Origin: JAVVEW01 sp032251045
GTDB taxonomy: Bacteria; Pseudomonadota; Gammaproteobacteria; Methylococcales; Methylomonadaceae
Direction of reading: 5' to 3'
NCBI GenBank assembly: GCA_032251045.1
Contig: JAVVEW010000002.1
Location: 38,464-102,463 of the forward strand
Length of the DNA: 64,000 nucleotides
The translations under genes and the position numbers were made by a program. The notes beneath the pieces were generated by a model. That model searched no databases. It worked only from the letters and a program-made list of their open reading frames with translations, and was not told where the DNA came from. Below are positions 53,948 to 62,067 of this stretch, in pieces. Every line of letters starts with the position of its first letter. The first letter of the stretch is position 1.

Positions 53948-54469
53948 TTAGAGGTTAGACAACTGAGGTTTCAGATAACGGTACAATTCACGCGCCGCTT
54001 TCGGGGCCTGTCCCGTATCTTGTTGATGCCTGGCCTGGCGCAGCCAGGCGCGAATACGTTGGCTATCCATGGCCGGGTATTCGTTCATGAGCGCCTGCAA
54101 AGCGCTGTCCCCCTCGGTCAGCAAGCGGTCGCGCCAATGCTCGGCCTGATGGTGCCAATAAACGCTGGACGCACTTTGTTCGGTCAGATCATCGAGCGCC
54201 TGCAGCAACGCCTCGAAATCCATTTTACGCAGCAATCCGGTCACAAACTTCAATTGCCGTTTGCGCGCTCCGGTTGCCGGAAGACGCGCGGCCAGTGATA
54301 ACGCTTCGGTGATATTATCCGGCAATGCCAAGGCTTGCCATTGCGCTGTAGTCATGCCGGAAAGCCGCTCGGCCACGGCAAAAACCTTGGCGATTTCATG
54401 CTTAATCTGGGTTTTATTAGGGCGCTGTGCATAATAGCCCTCCAGATCATCCTCTTCATCAATCATCAA
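53948..54469 (-). CDS. darP: Ribosome-associated protein DarP (YjgA)
   Basis: A 173-residue basic-acidic helical protein of the YjgA/DarP family, which assists 50S assembly. Conserved parts are RPNKTQIKHEIAKVFAVAERL, RKRQLKFVTGLLRKMD and LRQARHQQ. Overlaps the small membrane gene by 4 nt (ATGA). Assignment is by several family segments rather than a catalytic motif. Confidence 0.92.
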   Translation of the reverse strand: MMIDEEDDLEGYYAQRPNKTQIKHEIAKVFAVAERLSGMTTAQWQALALPDNITEALSLAARLPATGARKRQLKFVTGLLRKMDFEALLQALDDLTEQSASSVYWHHQAEHWRDRLLTEGDSALQALMNEYPAMDSQRIRAWLRQARHQQDTGQAPKAARELYRYLKPQLSNL

Positions 54470-54708
54470 ACCACGCTCAGTAAGAATAAAACAAACATCA
54501 CCACCACAGCCAGCGGCATCGCCAGTGACAGCCAGTCACGAGGGGCTTGTTGACTGACTGCCAGATTGCGTTTCACGCCTGGCCACCACACAAGGGTTAT
54601 CACCACGCCAATCAGCAATAAAAAAAAGCTTTCCCAGGTAAATTCCGACATCGAGTACATTACGTTATGACATAAATCAGCCATCGCTGATATAACATCC
54701 CGGCTCAT
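54466..54708 (-). CDS. Small two-helix membrane protein
   Basis: At most 80 residues with two hydrophobic helices (FFLLLIGVVITLVWWP and LAMPLAVVVMFVLFLLS). Several in-frame ATG codons exist (54708, 54684, 54660, 54651); the one at 54651 (MSEFTWESF) gives a compact 61-residue protein, and none has a strong ribosome site. No family recognised. Coupled to darP by a 4-nt overlap. Confidence 0.55.
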   Translation of the reverse strand: MSRDVISAMADLCHNVMYSMSEFTWESFFLLLIGVVITLVWWPGVKRNLAVSQQAPRDWLSLAMPLAVVVMFVLFLLSVV

Positions 54709-55085
54709 GCTGAACTTTCAGCAATCTGAACAAGGCATTGATGGACGGACTGGCCGTTGCAAGCTGGCCGCCTTATCCTTATACGGGTCAAAATTCAGCA
54801 CCGGAGTTGCCCGTCAAAAGATGCCGTACCTACGTCCCGCAGGTACTATGACCATTCATCCTGAATCAAGGCGTGTTCCGAACACCCCGGCACTAAAAGG
54901 CAAATACCGTTGTTAAACTGCGACAGCTGTAAATTGTAACATCAGAGCCGGCAAAGCCTTCCAGGTCAGTCTGCCAAAAGCGCTTAAAGCCCCCATAGAT
55001 GGGTTCACGGCGTTCCTCGACGAGTGCCACCCACGTCTAAAGCACCGTGAAAACGCTCGATCTGAGAATGGCTGTATACCAACAC
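54709..55085. other. Non-coding gap upstream of pst with a repeat copy
   Basis: No supported gene. A 69-codon opening at 54707-54916 on the plus strand lacks homology I recognise and has no ribosome site. Contents seen: a GTACCT/AGGTAC inverted repeat near 54824-54844 and the repeat copy at 54987-55020. The last part carries the Pho box, listed separately. Confidence 0.5.
54987..55020 (-). repeat. Partial copy of the 63407 palindromic repeat
   Basis: On the minus strand 34 bp match 63461-63494 at 29 positions: TCGAGGA, then CCGT, then AACCCATC and GGGGGCTT in the same order and spacing. The flanking inverted arms seen at 63407-63574 are missing here, so this is a fragment. Confidence 0.7.
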
Positions 55086-55119
55086 CCGTCACCAAAATGT
55101 CACAGGATCCAGGTATACT
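55086..55119 (+). promoter_or_regulatory. Pho box and -10 of the pst operon
   Basis: CCGTCAC (55086-55092), a 4-bp spacer, and ATGTCAC (55097-55103) form the 7-4-7 PhoB repeat (consensus CTGTCAT). TATACT follows at 55114-55119, 10 bp beyond the box, the spacing at which PhoB replaces a -35. pstS begins 30 bp downstream. Activation by phosphate limitation is inferred. Confidence 0.8.
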
Positions 55120-55148
55120 AGAGCGTTATTTTGGCTACCCGCTTGCTC

Positions 55149-56183
55149 ATGAAAACGCTTTGTCAATTCACGTTGTACCTGACCTTGTTATATAGCCTGA
55201 CTGTGTCGGCATGGTCTGGGCGTGATCACGTTAGCATGGTCGGCTCCTCGACAGTTTACCCATTTGCCACCGTTGCCGCCGAACAGTTTGGTAAAACCTC
55301 GCGCTTTCGCGCCCCTAAGGTAGAAGCAACCGGTACCGGCGGAGGTTTCAAGCTTTTTTGCTCCGGCATAGGCCTGTCTTATCCAGACATGGTCAATGCT
55401 TCGAGACATATCAAAGCCTCGGAGCAAGCAGATTGTCAGCAAAATGGTGTCGATCAGATCATTGAACTCAAGTTGGGCTATGACGGCATTGCCATGGCGC
55501 AAGTACACAGCGCCACCCCCTTGCGCTTGTCGTTACAGGATATTTTTCTGGCCCTGGCCAGTCAGGTGCCCGACCCTAAGGCGCCTGAACAACTGATGGC
55601 CAACCCTTACACACATTGGCATCAAGTCAACCCTACATTGCCGGATGTCAAAATCGAAGTATTAGGCCCACCGCCGACTTCAGGCACTCGCGACAGCTTT
55701 GTAGAGCTGGCCATGGGCGGCGGTTGCCAGGCGTTTCCCGCCCTGAAAGCATTGGCAGATCACGATACCGAGCGCTATCAGCAGCTTTGTTATCACATCC
55801 GCGAAGATGGCCATTTTATCGAAGCCGGTGAAAATGATAATCTGATTATCCAAAAACTCTTGGTCAATCCCGATGCCGTGGGTATTTTTGGCTTCAGCTT
55901 TCTCGATCAAAACACCGACCGCTTACGTGGTATTCCTATCGCTGGCGTGCCCCCGAACTACTACCGTATTGCGGAAGGTCAATACCCGATCACACGCCCG
56001 TTGTATATCTACATCAAGCAGGCGCACGTCAAGGCGATTCCGGGCATGGCCGATTTTTTATCGGAACTGACCAGCGACAAGGCCTGGGGTGATGACGGCT
56101 ATCTGGCGGATCGCGGCTTGATTGCCATGCCGATTCAGGAGCGCCAGCGCTATCGGGCAACCCTTGAACAATTACTCCACTGA
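55149..56183 (+). CDS. pstS: Phosphate ABC transporter substrate-binding protein
   Basis: Periplasmic phosphate receptor, 344 residues. ATG at 55149 starts a signal peptide (KTLCQFTLYLTLLYSLTVSA). Phosphate-binding loops are GSSTVYPFATVAAE, SRHIKASE and TSGTRDSFVELAM. It belongs to the PstS/SphX type that is longer and different from enterobacterial PstS. First gene of the operon, 30 bp after the -10; pstC is 17 nt on. Confidence 0.93.
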   Translation: MKTLCQFTLYLTLLYSLTVSAWSGRDHVSMVGSSTVYPFATVAAEQFGKTSRFRAPKVEATGTGGGFKLFCSGIGLSYPDMVNASRHIKASEQADCQQNGVDQIIELKLGYDGIAMAQVHSATPLRLSLQDIFLALASQVPDPKAPEQLMANPYTHWHQVNPTLPDVKIEVLGPPPTSGTRDSFVELAMGGGCQAFPALKALADHDTERYQQLCYHIREDGHFIEAGENDNLIIQKLLVNPDAVGIFGFSFLDQNTDRLRGIPIAGVPPNYYRIAEGQYPITRPLYIYIKQAHVKAIPGMADFLSELTSDKAWGDDGYLADRGLIAMPIQERQRYRATLEQLLH

Positions 56184-56200
56184 GTCCAGGTAACCTCACC

Positions 56201-57568
56201 ATGATCCTTGTTTTGCTTATCATCCTGATCAGTGTCGCGGCTGGCTTTATGGCGCTGCGCAAAATTTCGGGCCTGCGCGCCCGACAGGGTAAACCGCACT
56301 CCCCCGAGCGCTATTATGCCTACTATGTCGGGCTCATGGCGTTAACACCCGCACTGATTGTACTTACGCTCTGGAATGGTTTTGAACAAAGCTGGATTGA
56401 AGAGCAAGTCATACGCCAACTGCCTTTTGACCTGCAAAGCCAATCAAGCAACCGCATCGACCTTCTACTCAATGATGTCCGCAACACCCTGTCTGGACAC
56501 TTTAACAGCACACCCTCGGCACCAACTCAAGCCGCCGTCGATCACTATCAGACCGCCCAGCACCAGAGTCAGTCCGCCAAAACCCTGACCGTCATCCTGA
56601 CCGCCTTACTGGTCGCCGGCATCGGGTATGGGCAAGTAAATATCCAATTGCGGGCGCGTAATCGCGTTGAAAACTGGGTCAAGGTCTTTATGATCGGCTG
56701 CGCCTTGGTCGCGGTGCTGACAACCTTGGGGATCGTGTTATCCGTGGTATTTGAATCCATTCGCTTTTTTCAGAAAGTGCCGTTGACCGACTTTCTGTTT
56801 GGCCTGAATTGGAGTCCACAAACCGCCATGCGCACTGATCAGGTTGGCGCTTCAGGTGCGTTTGGTATGATTCCCTTGCTGGCCGGCACACTGCTTATTT
56901 CCTCGATTGCGATGGCCGTTGCCGTGCCCATCGGTTTATTGGCGGCCATTTACTTATCTGAATTTTCAGGTGCCAAGGTGCGCGCCGCCGCCAAACCGGC
57001 GCTGGAAATTCTCGCCGGCATTCCCACCGTGGTCTATGGCTTTTTTGCCGCCTTGACAGTTGCTCCGGCATTGCGTGGGTTTGGCGCTGATATCGGGCTG
57101 GATGTGGCTTCGGAAAGCGCACTCTCCGCCGGTTTAGTCATGGGCATCATGATTATTCCGTTTGTGTCCTCATTGTCTGATGATGTCATGAATGCTGTCC
57201 CCCAATCGCTGCGCGATGCCGCCTATGCGCTGGGCGCGACACAAGCGGAAACAGTTCGACACATTGTGGTGCCCGCAGCGCTGCCAGGTATTGTCGGTAG
57301 TATATTATTGGCAGTGTCTCGCGCCATTGGTGAAACCATGATTGTTGTCATGGCCGCAGGCCTTGCCGCCAAGCTAACCTTCAATCCACTGGATGCGGTA
57401 ACCACGGTGACCGTGCAGATTGTGACCTTGCTGGTAGGTGACCAGGCTTTTGACAGCCCCAAAACGCTGGCCGCGTTTGCCTTGGGAATGGTGTTGTTTT
57501 TAATGACATTGGCGTTGAATGCCTGGGCGCTGAGTATCGTGCGTAAATATCGGGAACGCTATGAGTGA
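56201..57568 (+). CDS. pstC: Phosphate ABC transporter permease PstC
   Basis: Inner-membrane permease, 455 residues, about 130 longer than E. coli PstC. The extra part is N-terminal, with its own helices and a Gln-rich periplasmic segment, before the standard permease core (GASGAFGMIPLLAGTLLIS, the EAA-like loop AYALGATQAETVRHIVVPAA). AGGTAA precedes the ATG. Overlaps pstA by 8 nt. Confidence 0.94.
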   Translation: MILVLLIILISVAAGFMALRKISGLRARQGKPHSPERYYAYYVGLMALTPALIVLTLWNGFEQSWIEEQVIRQLPFDLQSQSSNRIDLLLNDVRNTLSGHFNSTPSAPTQAAVDHYQTAQHQSQSAKTLTVILTALLVAGIGYGQVNIQLRARNRVENWVKVFMIGCALVAVLTTLGIVLSVVFESIRFFQKVPLTDFLFGLNWSPQTAMRTDQVGASGAFGMIPLLAGTLLISSIAMAVAVPIGLLAAIYLSEFSGAKVRAAAKPALEILAGIPTVVYGFFAALTVAPALRGFGADIGLDVASESALSAGLVMGIMIIPFVSSLSDDVMNAVPQSLRDAAYALGATQAETVRHIVVPAALPGIVGSILLAVSRAIGETMIVVMAAGLAAKLTFNPLDAVTTVTVQIVTLLVGDQAFDSPKTLAAFALGMVLFLMTLALNAWALSIVRKYRERYE

Positions 57569-58862
57569 AAAAAACCTGCTCACACACCAACAAACCTTTG
57601 CCAAGGTTAACGCCAGCCTGGCTCGCCGCCGTGCCGCAGAACGGCGTTTTATCTGGCTAGGCCGCCTGGCCATTATCGCCAGCCTGGGCTTTTTGCTGCT
57701 GTTGTTTGGCAATATCGGCAGTCAGGGTATCAGCGCTTTTCGCCAAACCTTTATTGCCCTGAACATTCATTTCGACCCTACCCTGCTCAGCCCTGAAGGC
57801 CAACATGACCTCGAAACCTTGGGCAAGGCCAATTACAACAAACTGGTTAAACAGGCCTTGCTGGCCACGTTTCCGGACGTTACGCAACGCCATGAAAAAA
57901 AGGCGTTATATGCGTTAATCAGCTCGGGAGCACAATTTCAACTGCGTGAAACGCTACTGGATAACCCTGATCTGCTCGGCCAACGGCAAACGCTTTGGCT
58001 GGCTGCCGATGATCGCGTCGACATGCTGATCAAAGGCGAAATCCAGCTCGATGAACACGGTCAAAGTCCTCATTTCAACCCTAAACAACTGAACTGGCTT
58101 CAGCAATTGCAAGCAAGGCAGTTACTGGAAAAGCGCTTCAATGGCCTTTTTTTCAGTAATGGTGATTCCCGAGAGCCCGAATTAGCCGGCATTCTCGGCG
58201 CGTTGATGGGGTCGTTCTACATGCTGTTAGTGACGCTGGCCTTCTCTTTTCCCGTCGGCGTGGCAGCAGCCATCTATCTGGAAGAGTTCGCACCCGTCAA
58301 CCGCTGGACGGATTGGATTGAAATCAACATTAACAACCTCGCGGCCGTACCTTCCATCGTGTTTGGTCTGTTGGGTTTGGCAGTATTCCTGAACTTTTTC
58401 GACTTGCCGCGCAGCACCCCCTTAGTGGGCGGCATGGTGCTATCCTTAATGACCTTGCCAACCTTCATTATCAGCAGTCGAGCCGCATTAAAAGCGGTGC
58501 CCCCCTCGATTCGGGAAGCGGCTTTAGGCGTAGGCGCATCTAAATTGCAAGCTATTTTTCATCATGTATTGCCTTTGGCCTTGCCGGGTATGCTGACCGG
58601 CACCATAATTGGAATGGCACGCGCCCTGGGTGATACCGCGCCATTGTTGATGATTGGCATGGTCGCGTTTATCGTGGACATTCCAAACGGTTTTACCGAA
58701 CCTGCCACCGCCTTGCCGGTACAGATTTACCTTTGGGCAGACAGTCCGGAACGCGCTTTCGTGGAAAAAACTTCAGCGGCGATCATGGTACTGTTGCTAT
58801 TTTTGATTGCCATGAATGCCGTTGCCGTTTACCTGCGTAGTAAACTTGAACGTCGTTGGTAA
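57561..58862 (+). CDS. pstA: Phosphate ABC transporter permease PstA
   Basis: Partner permease, 433 residues. Helix 1 (about 32-55) is followed by an extra periplasmic domain of about 150 residues (DUF3333 type, rich in Leu, Gln and Lys) before the transport core with the EAA-like loop EAALGVGASKLQAIFHHVLP. This long form is known from proteobacterial Pst systems. It overlaps pstC and lies 23 bp before pstB. Confidence 0.93.
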   Translation: MSEKNLLTHQQTFAKVNASLARRRAAERRFIWLGRLAIIASLGFLLLLFGNIGSQGISAFRQTFIALNIHFDPTLLSPEGQHDLETLGKANYNKLVKQALLATFPDVTQRHEKKALYALISSGAQFQLRETLLDNPDLLGQRQTLWLAADDRVDMLIKGEIQLDEHGQSPHFNPKQLNWLQQLQARQLLEKRFNGLFFSNGDSREPELAGILGALMGSFYMLLVTLAFSFPVGVAAAIYLEEFAPVNRWTDWIEININNLAAVPSIVFGLLGLAVFLNFFDLPRSTPLVGGMVLSLMTLPTFIISSRAALKAVPPSIREAALGVGASKLQAIFHHVLPLALPGMLTGTIIGMARALGDTAPLLMIGMVAFIVDIPNGFTEPATALPVQIYLWADSPERAFVEKTSAAIMVLLLFLIAMNAVAVYLRSKLERRW

Positions 58863-58885
58863 CCCTCATCTGACTTTAAGGTTTT

Positions 58886-59758
58886 ATGAACTTAACCCTT
58901 GATAGAGCCCCATCTGCTGAATTGCACACGTCTATGAAAAACTCGCACTCGTTGTCTAACAGTCATTTACCCACAGAAACTGTCGGAAATGTATACAGCG
59001 AACAAGCCCGCATCCAGTGTCGTGAGCTCAGCGTTTTTTACGACAACAAACAAGCCATTGACAATATCACACTGGATATTGGCGATAATCAAGTGATTGC
59101 CCTGATTGGCCCCTCAGGTTGTGGCAAGTCCACATTCCTGCGTTGCCTGAATCGAATGAATGACTCGATCGCCAATTGTCGTGTCAAAGGCCAGATATTG
59201 CTGGATGGCATCGACATCTATGACAAACATCTGGATGTTGTACCGTTACGGGCACGTATCGGCATGGTGTTCCAAAAACCCAATCCATTTCCAAAATCCA
59301 TCTACGAAAATATTGCCTATGGGCCAAAAATTCACGGTCTGGTTAATAAAAAAGTGGATTTAGATGAAATTGTTGAAACCTCACTGCGGCGTGCCGGGCT
59401 TTGGGATGAAGTCAAAGACCGCCTGGATCAACCGGGTACCAGTTTATCAGGCGGCCAACAACAAAGGCTGTGCATTGCCCGGGCCATATCGGTCAATCCG
59501 GAAGTCATTCTGATGGATGAACCCTGCTCTGCGCTAGATCCAATTGCCACAGCCAAGGTGGAACAGCTTATCGACGAATTGCGCGCCAATTACACCATTG
59601 CCATCGTCACGCACTCCATGCAGCAAGCCGCCCGGGTGTCGCAACGCACCGGTTATTTTCATTTAGGGCGCTTGATTGAAGTCGCCTCCACGGACGAAAT
59701 GTTCACCAATCCCAAGCACGCCTTGACTCAGGACTACATCACCGGACGTTTTGGTTAG
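58886..59758 (+). CDS. pstB: Phosphate ABC transporter ATPase
   Basis: ATPase driving uptake, 290 residues. Walker A GPSGCGKST, Q-loop MVFQKPNPFPKS, signature LSGGQQQRLCIARA and Walker B ILMDEPCSALDP are all intact. TAAGG precedes the ATG at 58886; a later ATG (58934) would remove part of the unusual 35-residue N-terminal head. phoU, which usually follows, is missing here. Confidence 0.96.
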   Translation: MNLTLDRAPSAELHTSMKNSHSLSNSHLPTETVGNVYSEQARIQCRELSVFYDNKQAIDNITLDIGDNQVIALIGPSGCGKSTFLRCLNRMNDSIANCRVKGQILLDGIDIYDKHLDVVPLRARIGMVFQKPNPFPKSIYENIAYGPKIHGLVNKKVDLDEIVETSLRRAGLWDEVKDRLDQPGTSLSGGQQQRLCIARAISVNPEVILMDEPCSALDPIATAKVEQLIDELRANYTIAIVTHSMQQAARVSQRTGYFHLGRLIEVASTDEMFTNPKHALTQDYITGRFG

Positions 59759-59763
59759 ACCTT

Positions 59764-59956
59764 GACACCCTCCTGGCCTAAAGAACGAAGATTCCTACAG
59801 CGCTCAAACGGCTAATGCCGCCTGAATCGCTTTGGCGGGTTCCTGACCCGAGGACGTAAGTATGCCATTCCCGTATCCCACCATGCTCCATCCCGGCTAC
59901 ATGTTCACTGTTACGACAACCTCGGCAAGGGATTTGTTAATAGCACCGACCGCCTA
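59764..59956 (-). pseudogene. Decayed reading frame, possibly a transposon end
   Basis: The 368-bp gap after pstB has no intact gene. On the minus strand one frame, broken by TAG at 59954 and 59897 and ending in TGA at 59804, encodes AINKSLAEVVVTVNM and then GQEPAKAIQAALAV. Beyond it the strand reads GTAGGAATC ... CTTTAGG ... GAGGGTGTCAAGG, reminiscent of the right end of TnpB-type (IS200/IS605) elements. That assignment is from memory of such ends and is weak. Confidence 0.35.
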
Positions 59957-60010
59957 GCCAGACAGGCCGATTTGTATGCGCCGGATCACCTGTTAAGCTA
60001 GTCGAATAGC

Positions 60011-60032
60011 CACCGTTCACAGCCTGACGGTG
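60011..60032. repeat. Hairpin with CACAGCC loop (second copy)
   Basis: CACCGT and ACGGTG pair over 6 bp around a loop TCACAGCCTG. It shares the CCGTTCACAGCC core with 42103-42121. It lies between the decayed frame and msrQ. Confidence 0.4.
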
Positions 60033-60126
60033 CAGACTGTTTCAGGCCGGTCTGCTGTACCGGCTTAGAGCTGCGAACACCTACACTGAAGACACCCGCC
60101 CGAAACAACACCAGGAGGGGCAGGAT

Positions 60127-60762
60127 ATGCCAAAACTCGCCCAACCCCGCATTCGCCAGCTGGTCTTTATGCTGGCATTGCTGCCCATGTTGCAACTGAT
60201 CTGGGCATTGTTTACCGATAACCTAGGCGCGAACCCGGTGGAAGAACTGAGCCAGCATACCGGAATCTGGTCGCTGCGCTTTCTGCTGCTCACCTTAGCC
60301 TGCACGCCCATTCGTCTGTTATTACATTGGCCCGGCATCATGGCTTACCGACGCATGTTAGGGCTTTATACATTTTTCTACAGTAGTGTCCATGTCTTCG
60401 TTTACTTGCTACTGGAACAAAATTTCACCCTGCATCTCATTTTGGAAGATATTCGCATCAGTTGGCCAATCGACCTGGGACTGGCTGCCTATCTATTGCT
60501 GGTTCCCCTGTTTGCCACCTCCAATCAACCCATGATGCGTAAATTGGGCCGTAACTGGAAAAAACTACATAACTCGGTGCACATCACGGCCTGGCTGGCC
60601 ATATTACATTTTTTATTTTCGGAAAAAGCCGACTTGCGTGAGCCCTTGCTGTATGGCGGTGTTTTATTGGCCTTACTGGTGATTAAAGGATGGCAAAAAC
60701 GGCAACAACATAAGCGCACCGGATCTAAGGCGGCCATCCAGCATACGCCAAACAAATCTTGA
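60127..60762 (+). CDS. msrQ: MsrQ haem-binding membrane subunit
   Basis: A 211-residue b-type haem membrane protein of the MsrQ (YedZ) family, which passes electrons to the periplasmic methionine sulfoxide reductase MsrP. ACTPIRLL, YRRMLGLYTFFYSSVHVFVYL and KKLHNSVHITAWLAILHF supply the haem histidines. AGGAGG at 60113-60118 gives a strong start. msrP, normally directly upstream, is not here; the gap holds only decayed sequence. Confidence 0.9.
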   Translation: MPKLAQPRIRQLVFMLALLPMLQLIWALFTDNLGANPVEELSQHTGIWSLRFLLLTLACTPIRLLLHWPGIMAYRRMLGLYTFFYSSVHVFVYLLLEQNFTLHLILEDIRISWPIDLGLAAYLLLVPLFATSNQPMMRKLGRNWKKLHNSVHITAWLAILHFLFSEKADLREPLLYGGVLLALLVIKGWQKRQQHKRTGSKAAIQHTPNKS

Positions 60763-60806
60763 TCTGCCAAAAATCAATAACCCGCAAAACAGGCCAATCA
60801 CTGCTC

Positions 60807-61463
60807 ATGAACCACTGCCGACGCTACGCCTTACTGCTACTGCTGTACCTGACCTCAGCCATGTCCGCGCCCAATTGGCAAGCAGCTAACAGCGTGGTCA
60901 AAATCCTTGCCAAGGCAGATGCGCGCCAACAGCACCTCGGTTCCGGCGTTCTGATCGACCATGACCTGGTTGTCACCAATTGCCATGTCACCCGCAAAGC
61001 CACCCAGATTCAAGTGATCAAAAATGATCAACTGTACCGTGTTATCAGTCAGGCTCGCCTGCCCGAGCTTGATGTCTGCGTGGTTCGCACTCAGACCCGC
61101 CTGCCCTTCGATACAGCGCCGCTAGGGCAAGCACAGGTTGGTCAGACCGTGCAATTATTTGGCTATCCCTTCGCCTTAGGCGTTCGCATGCATGAAGGCC
61201 GCCTGATTGCCGCGCATCCTTACCAAAACAATCACATTCTTGAAGTCGATCAAGGCTTTATGCAAGGCGCCAGCGGCGGCGGCGTGTTTGACCAACAAGG
61301 GCGTTTAATTGGCCTTATGACTTTTATCGGCCGCGACGAGCGGGGCCTGCATTTTTATGCCATCCCAAGCGCCTGGATCAAAAACGCACTCACCCAACCA
61401 CAACAACCATTAACGCCATTTTCGGCGTTAAGTTTCTGGGAAAAGCAAGCTTTCAAGCCCTAA
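60807..61463 (+). CDS. Trypsin-like periplasmic serine protease
   Basis: A 218-residue S1C-type protease. ATG at 60807 opens a signal peptide (CRRYALLLLLYLTSAMSA). The triad is present: His in VVTNCHVT, Asp in ELDVCVV, Ser in GASGGGVFD (instead of GNSGG). No PDZ domain follows, unlike DegP. Substrate unknown. It begins 44 bp after msrQ and may be co-transcribed. Confidence 0.88.
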   Translation: MNHCRRYALLLLLYLTSAMSAPNWQAANSVVKILAKADARQQHLGSGVLIDHDLVVTNCHVTRKATQIQVIKNDQLYRVISQARLPELDVCVVRTQTRLPFDTAPLGQAQVGQTVQLFGYPFALGVRMHEGRLIAAHPYQNNHILEVDQGFMQGASGGGVFDQQGRLIGLMTFIGRDERGLHFYAIPSAWIKNALTQPQQPLTPFSALSFWEKQAFKP

Positions 61464-61486
61464 GGCCCTGTCGTCGCAGCGCGCAT

Positions 61487-62032
61487 ATGAAATCCCAAAC
61501 CCGCCTTATCCAAAGCTTCCCACCGCTTGCGCGGACGGATGCAACCGTGCTGATTTTAGGTTCCATGCCAGGCCAGGCTTCACTTAAGGCCCAGCAATAC
61601 TACGCGCATCCTAGAAACGCGTTTTGGGCCATTATCTCGGACTTTATCGGGATAGCGCCGAGCACTGAATATGCGCAACGCTGTCATAGCCTACTTGCTC
61701 ACCAAATTGCTGTATGGGATGTGCTGGCTAGCTGCCAACGTCCCGGCAGTCTCGATGCCAATATCGTGGCAGGCAGTCTGATCGTCAACGACTTGCCAGG
61801 CTTTCTTGCCCAACATTCAAGCATTCACAGCATCCTGTTCAATGGCCGAACGGCTGAAAAGCTATTTCATCAACATGTCAAGGCCATGCTGAAACGCCCC
61901 TATCACTATCAACACCTACCTTCCACCAGCCCGGCCCATGCCCGCCAGAGCCTTGCACAAAAACAAACACACTGGCTTCAAGCCTTGCGCCAGGCCAGTC
62001 ATGGTCACCAGACCCGTTTAGCTTCAAATTGA
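61487..62032 (+). CDS. Hypoxanthine-DNA glycosylase (UDG family 6)
   Basis: A 181-residue glycosylase of the deoxyinosine/HDG type: LILGSMPGQASLKAQQYYAH and the following PRNAFWAII, typical of UDG family 6. It removes deaminated adenine (hypoxanthine) from DNA. The 3' motif is HLPSTSPAHA. Lies 23 nt after the protease gene; convergent with nfeD. Confidence 0.88.
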   Translation: MKSQTRLIQSFPPLARTDATVLILGSMPGQASLKAQQYYAHPRNAFWAIISDFIGIAPSTEYAQRCHSLLAHQIAVWDVLASCQRPGSLDANIVAGSLIVNDLPGFLAQHSSIHSILFNGRTAEKLFHQHVKAMLKRPYHYQHLPSTSPAHARQSLAQKQTHWLQALRQASHGHQTRLASN

Positions 62033-62067
62033 GCATGGCCGACGCTGAGCGCGGCTGTGCGATAGGT

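Noticed and set aside
54707..54916. 69-codon plus-strand frame upstream of pst
   Set aside because: No ribosome site, no homology I recognise, and composition like non-coding DNA.
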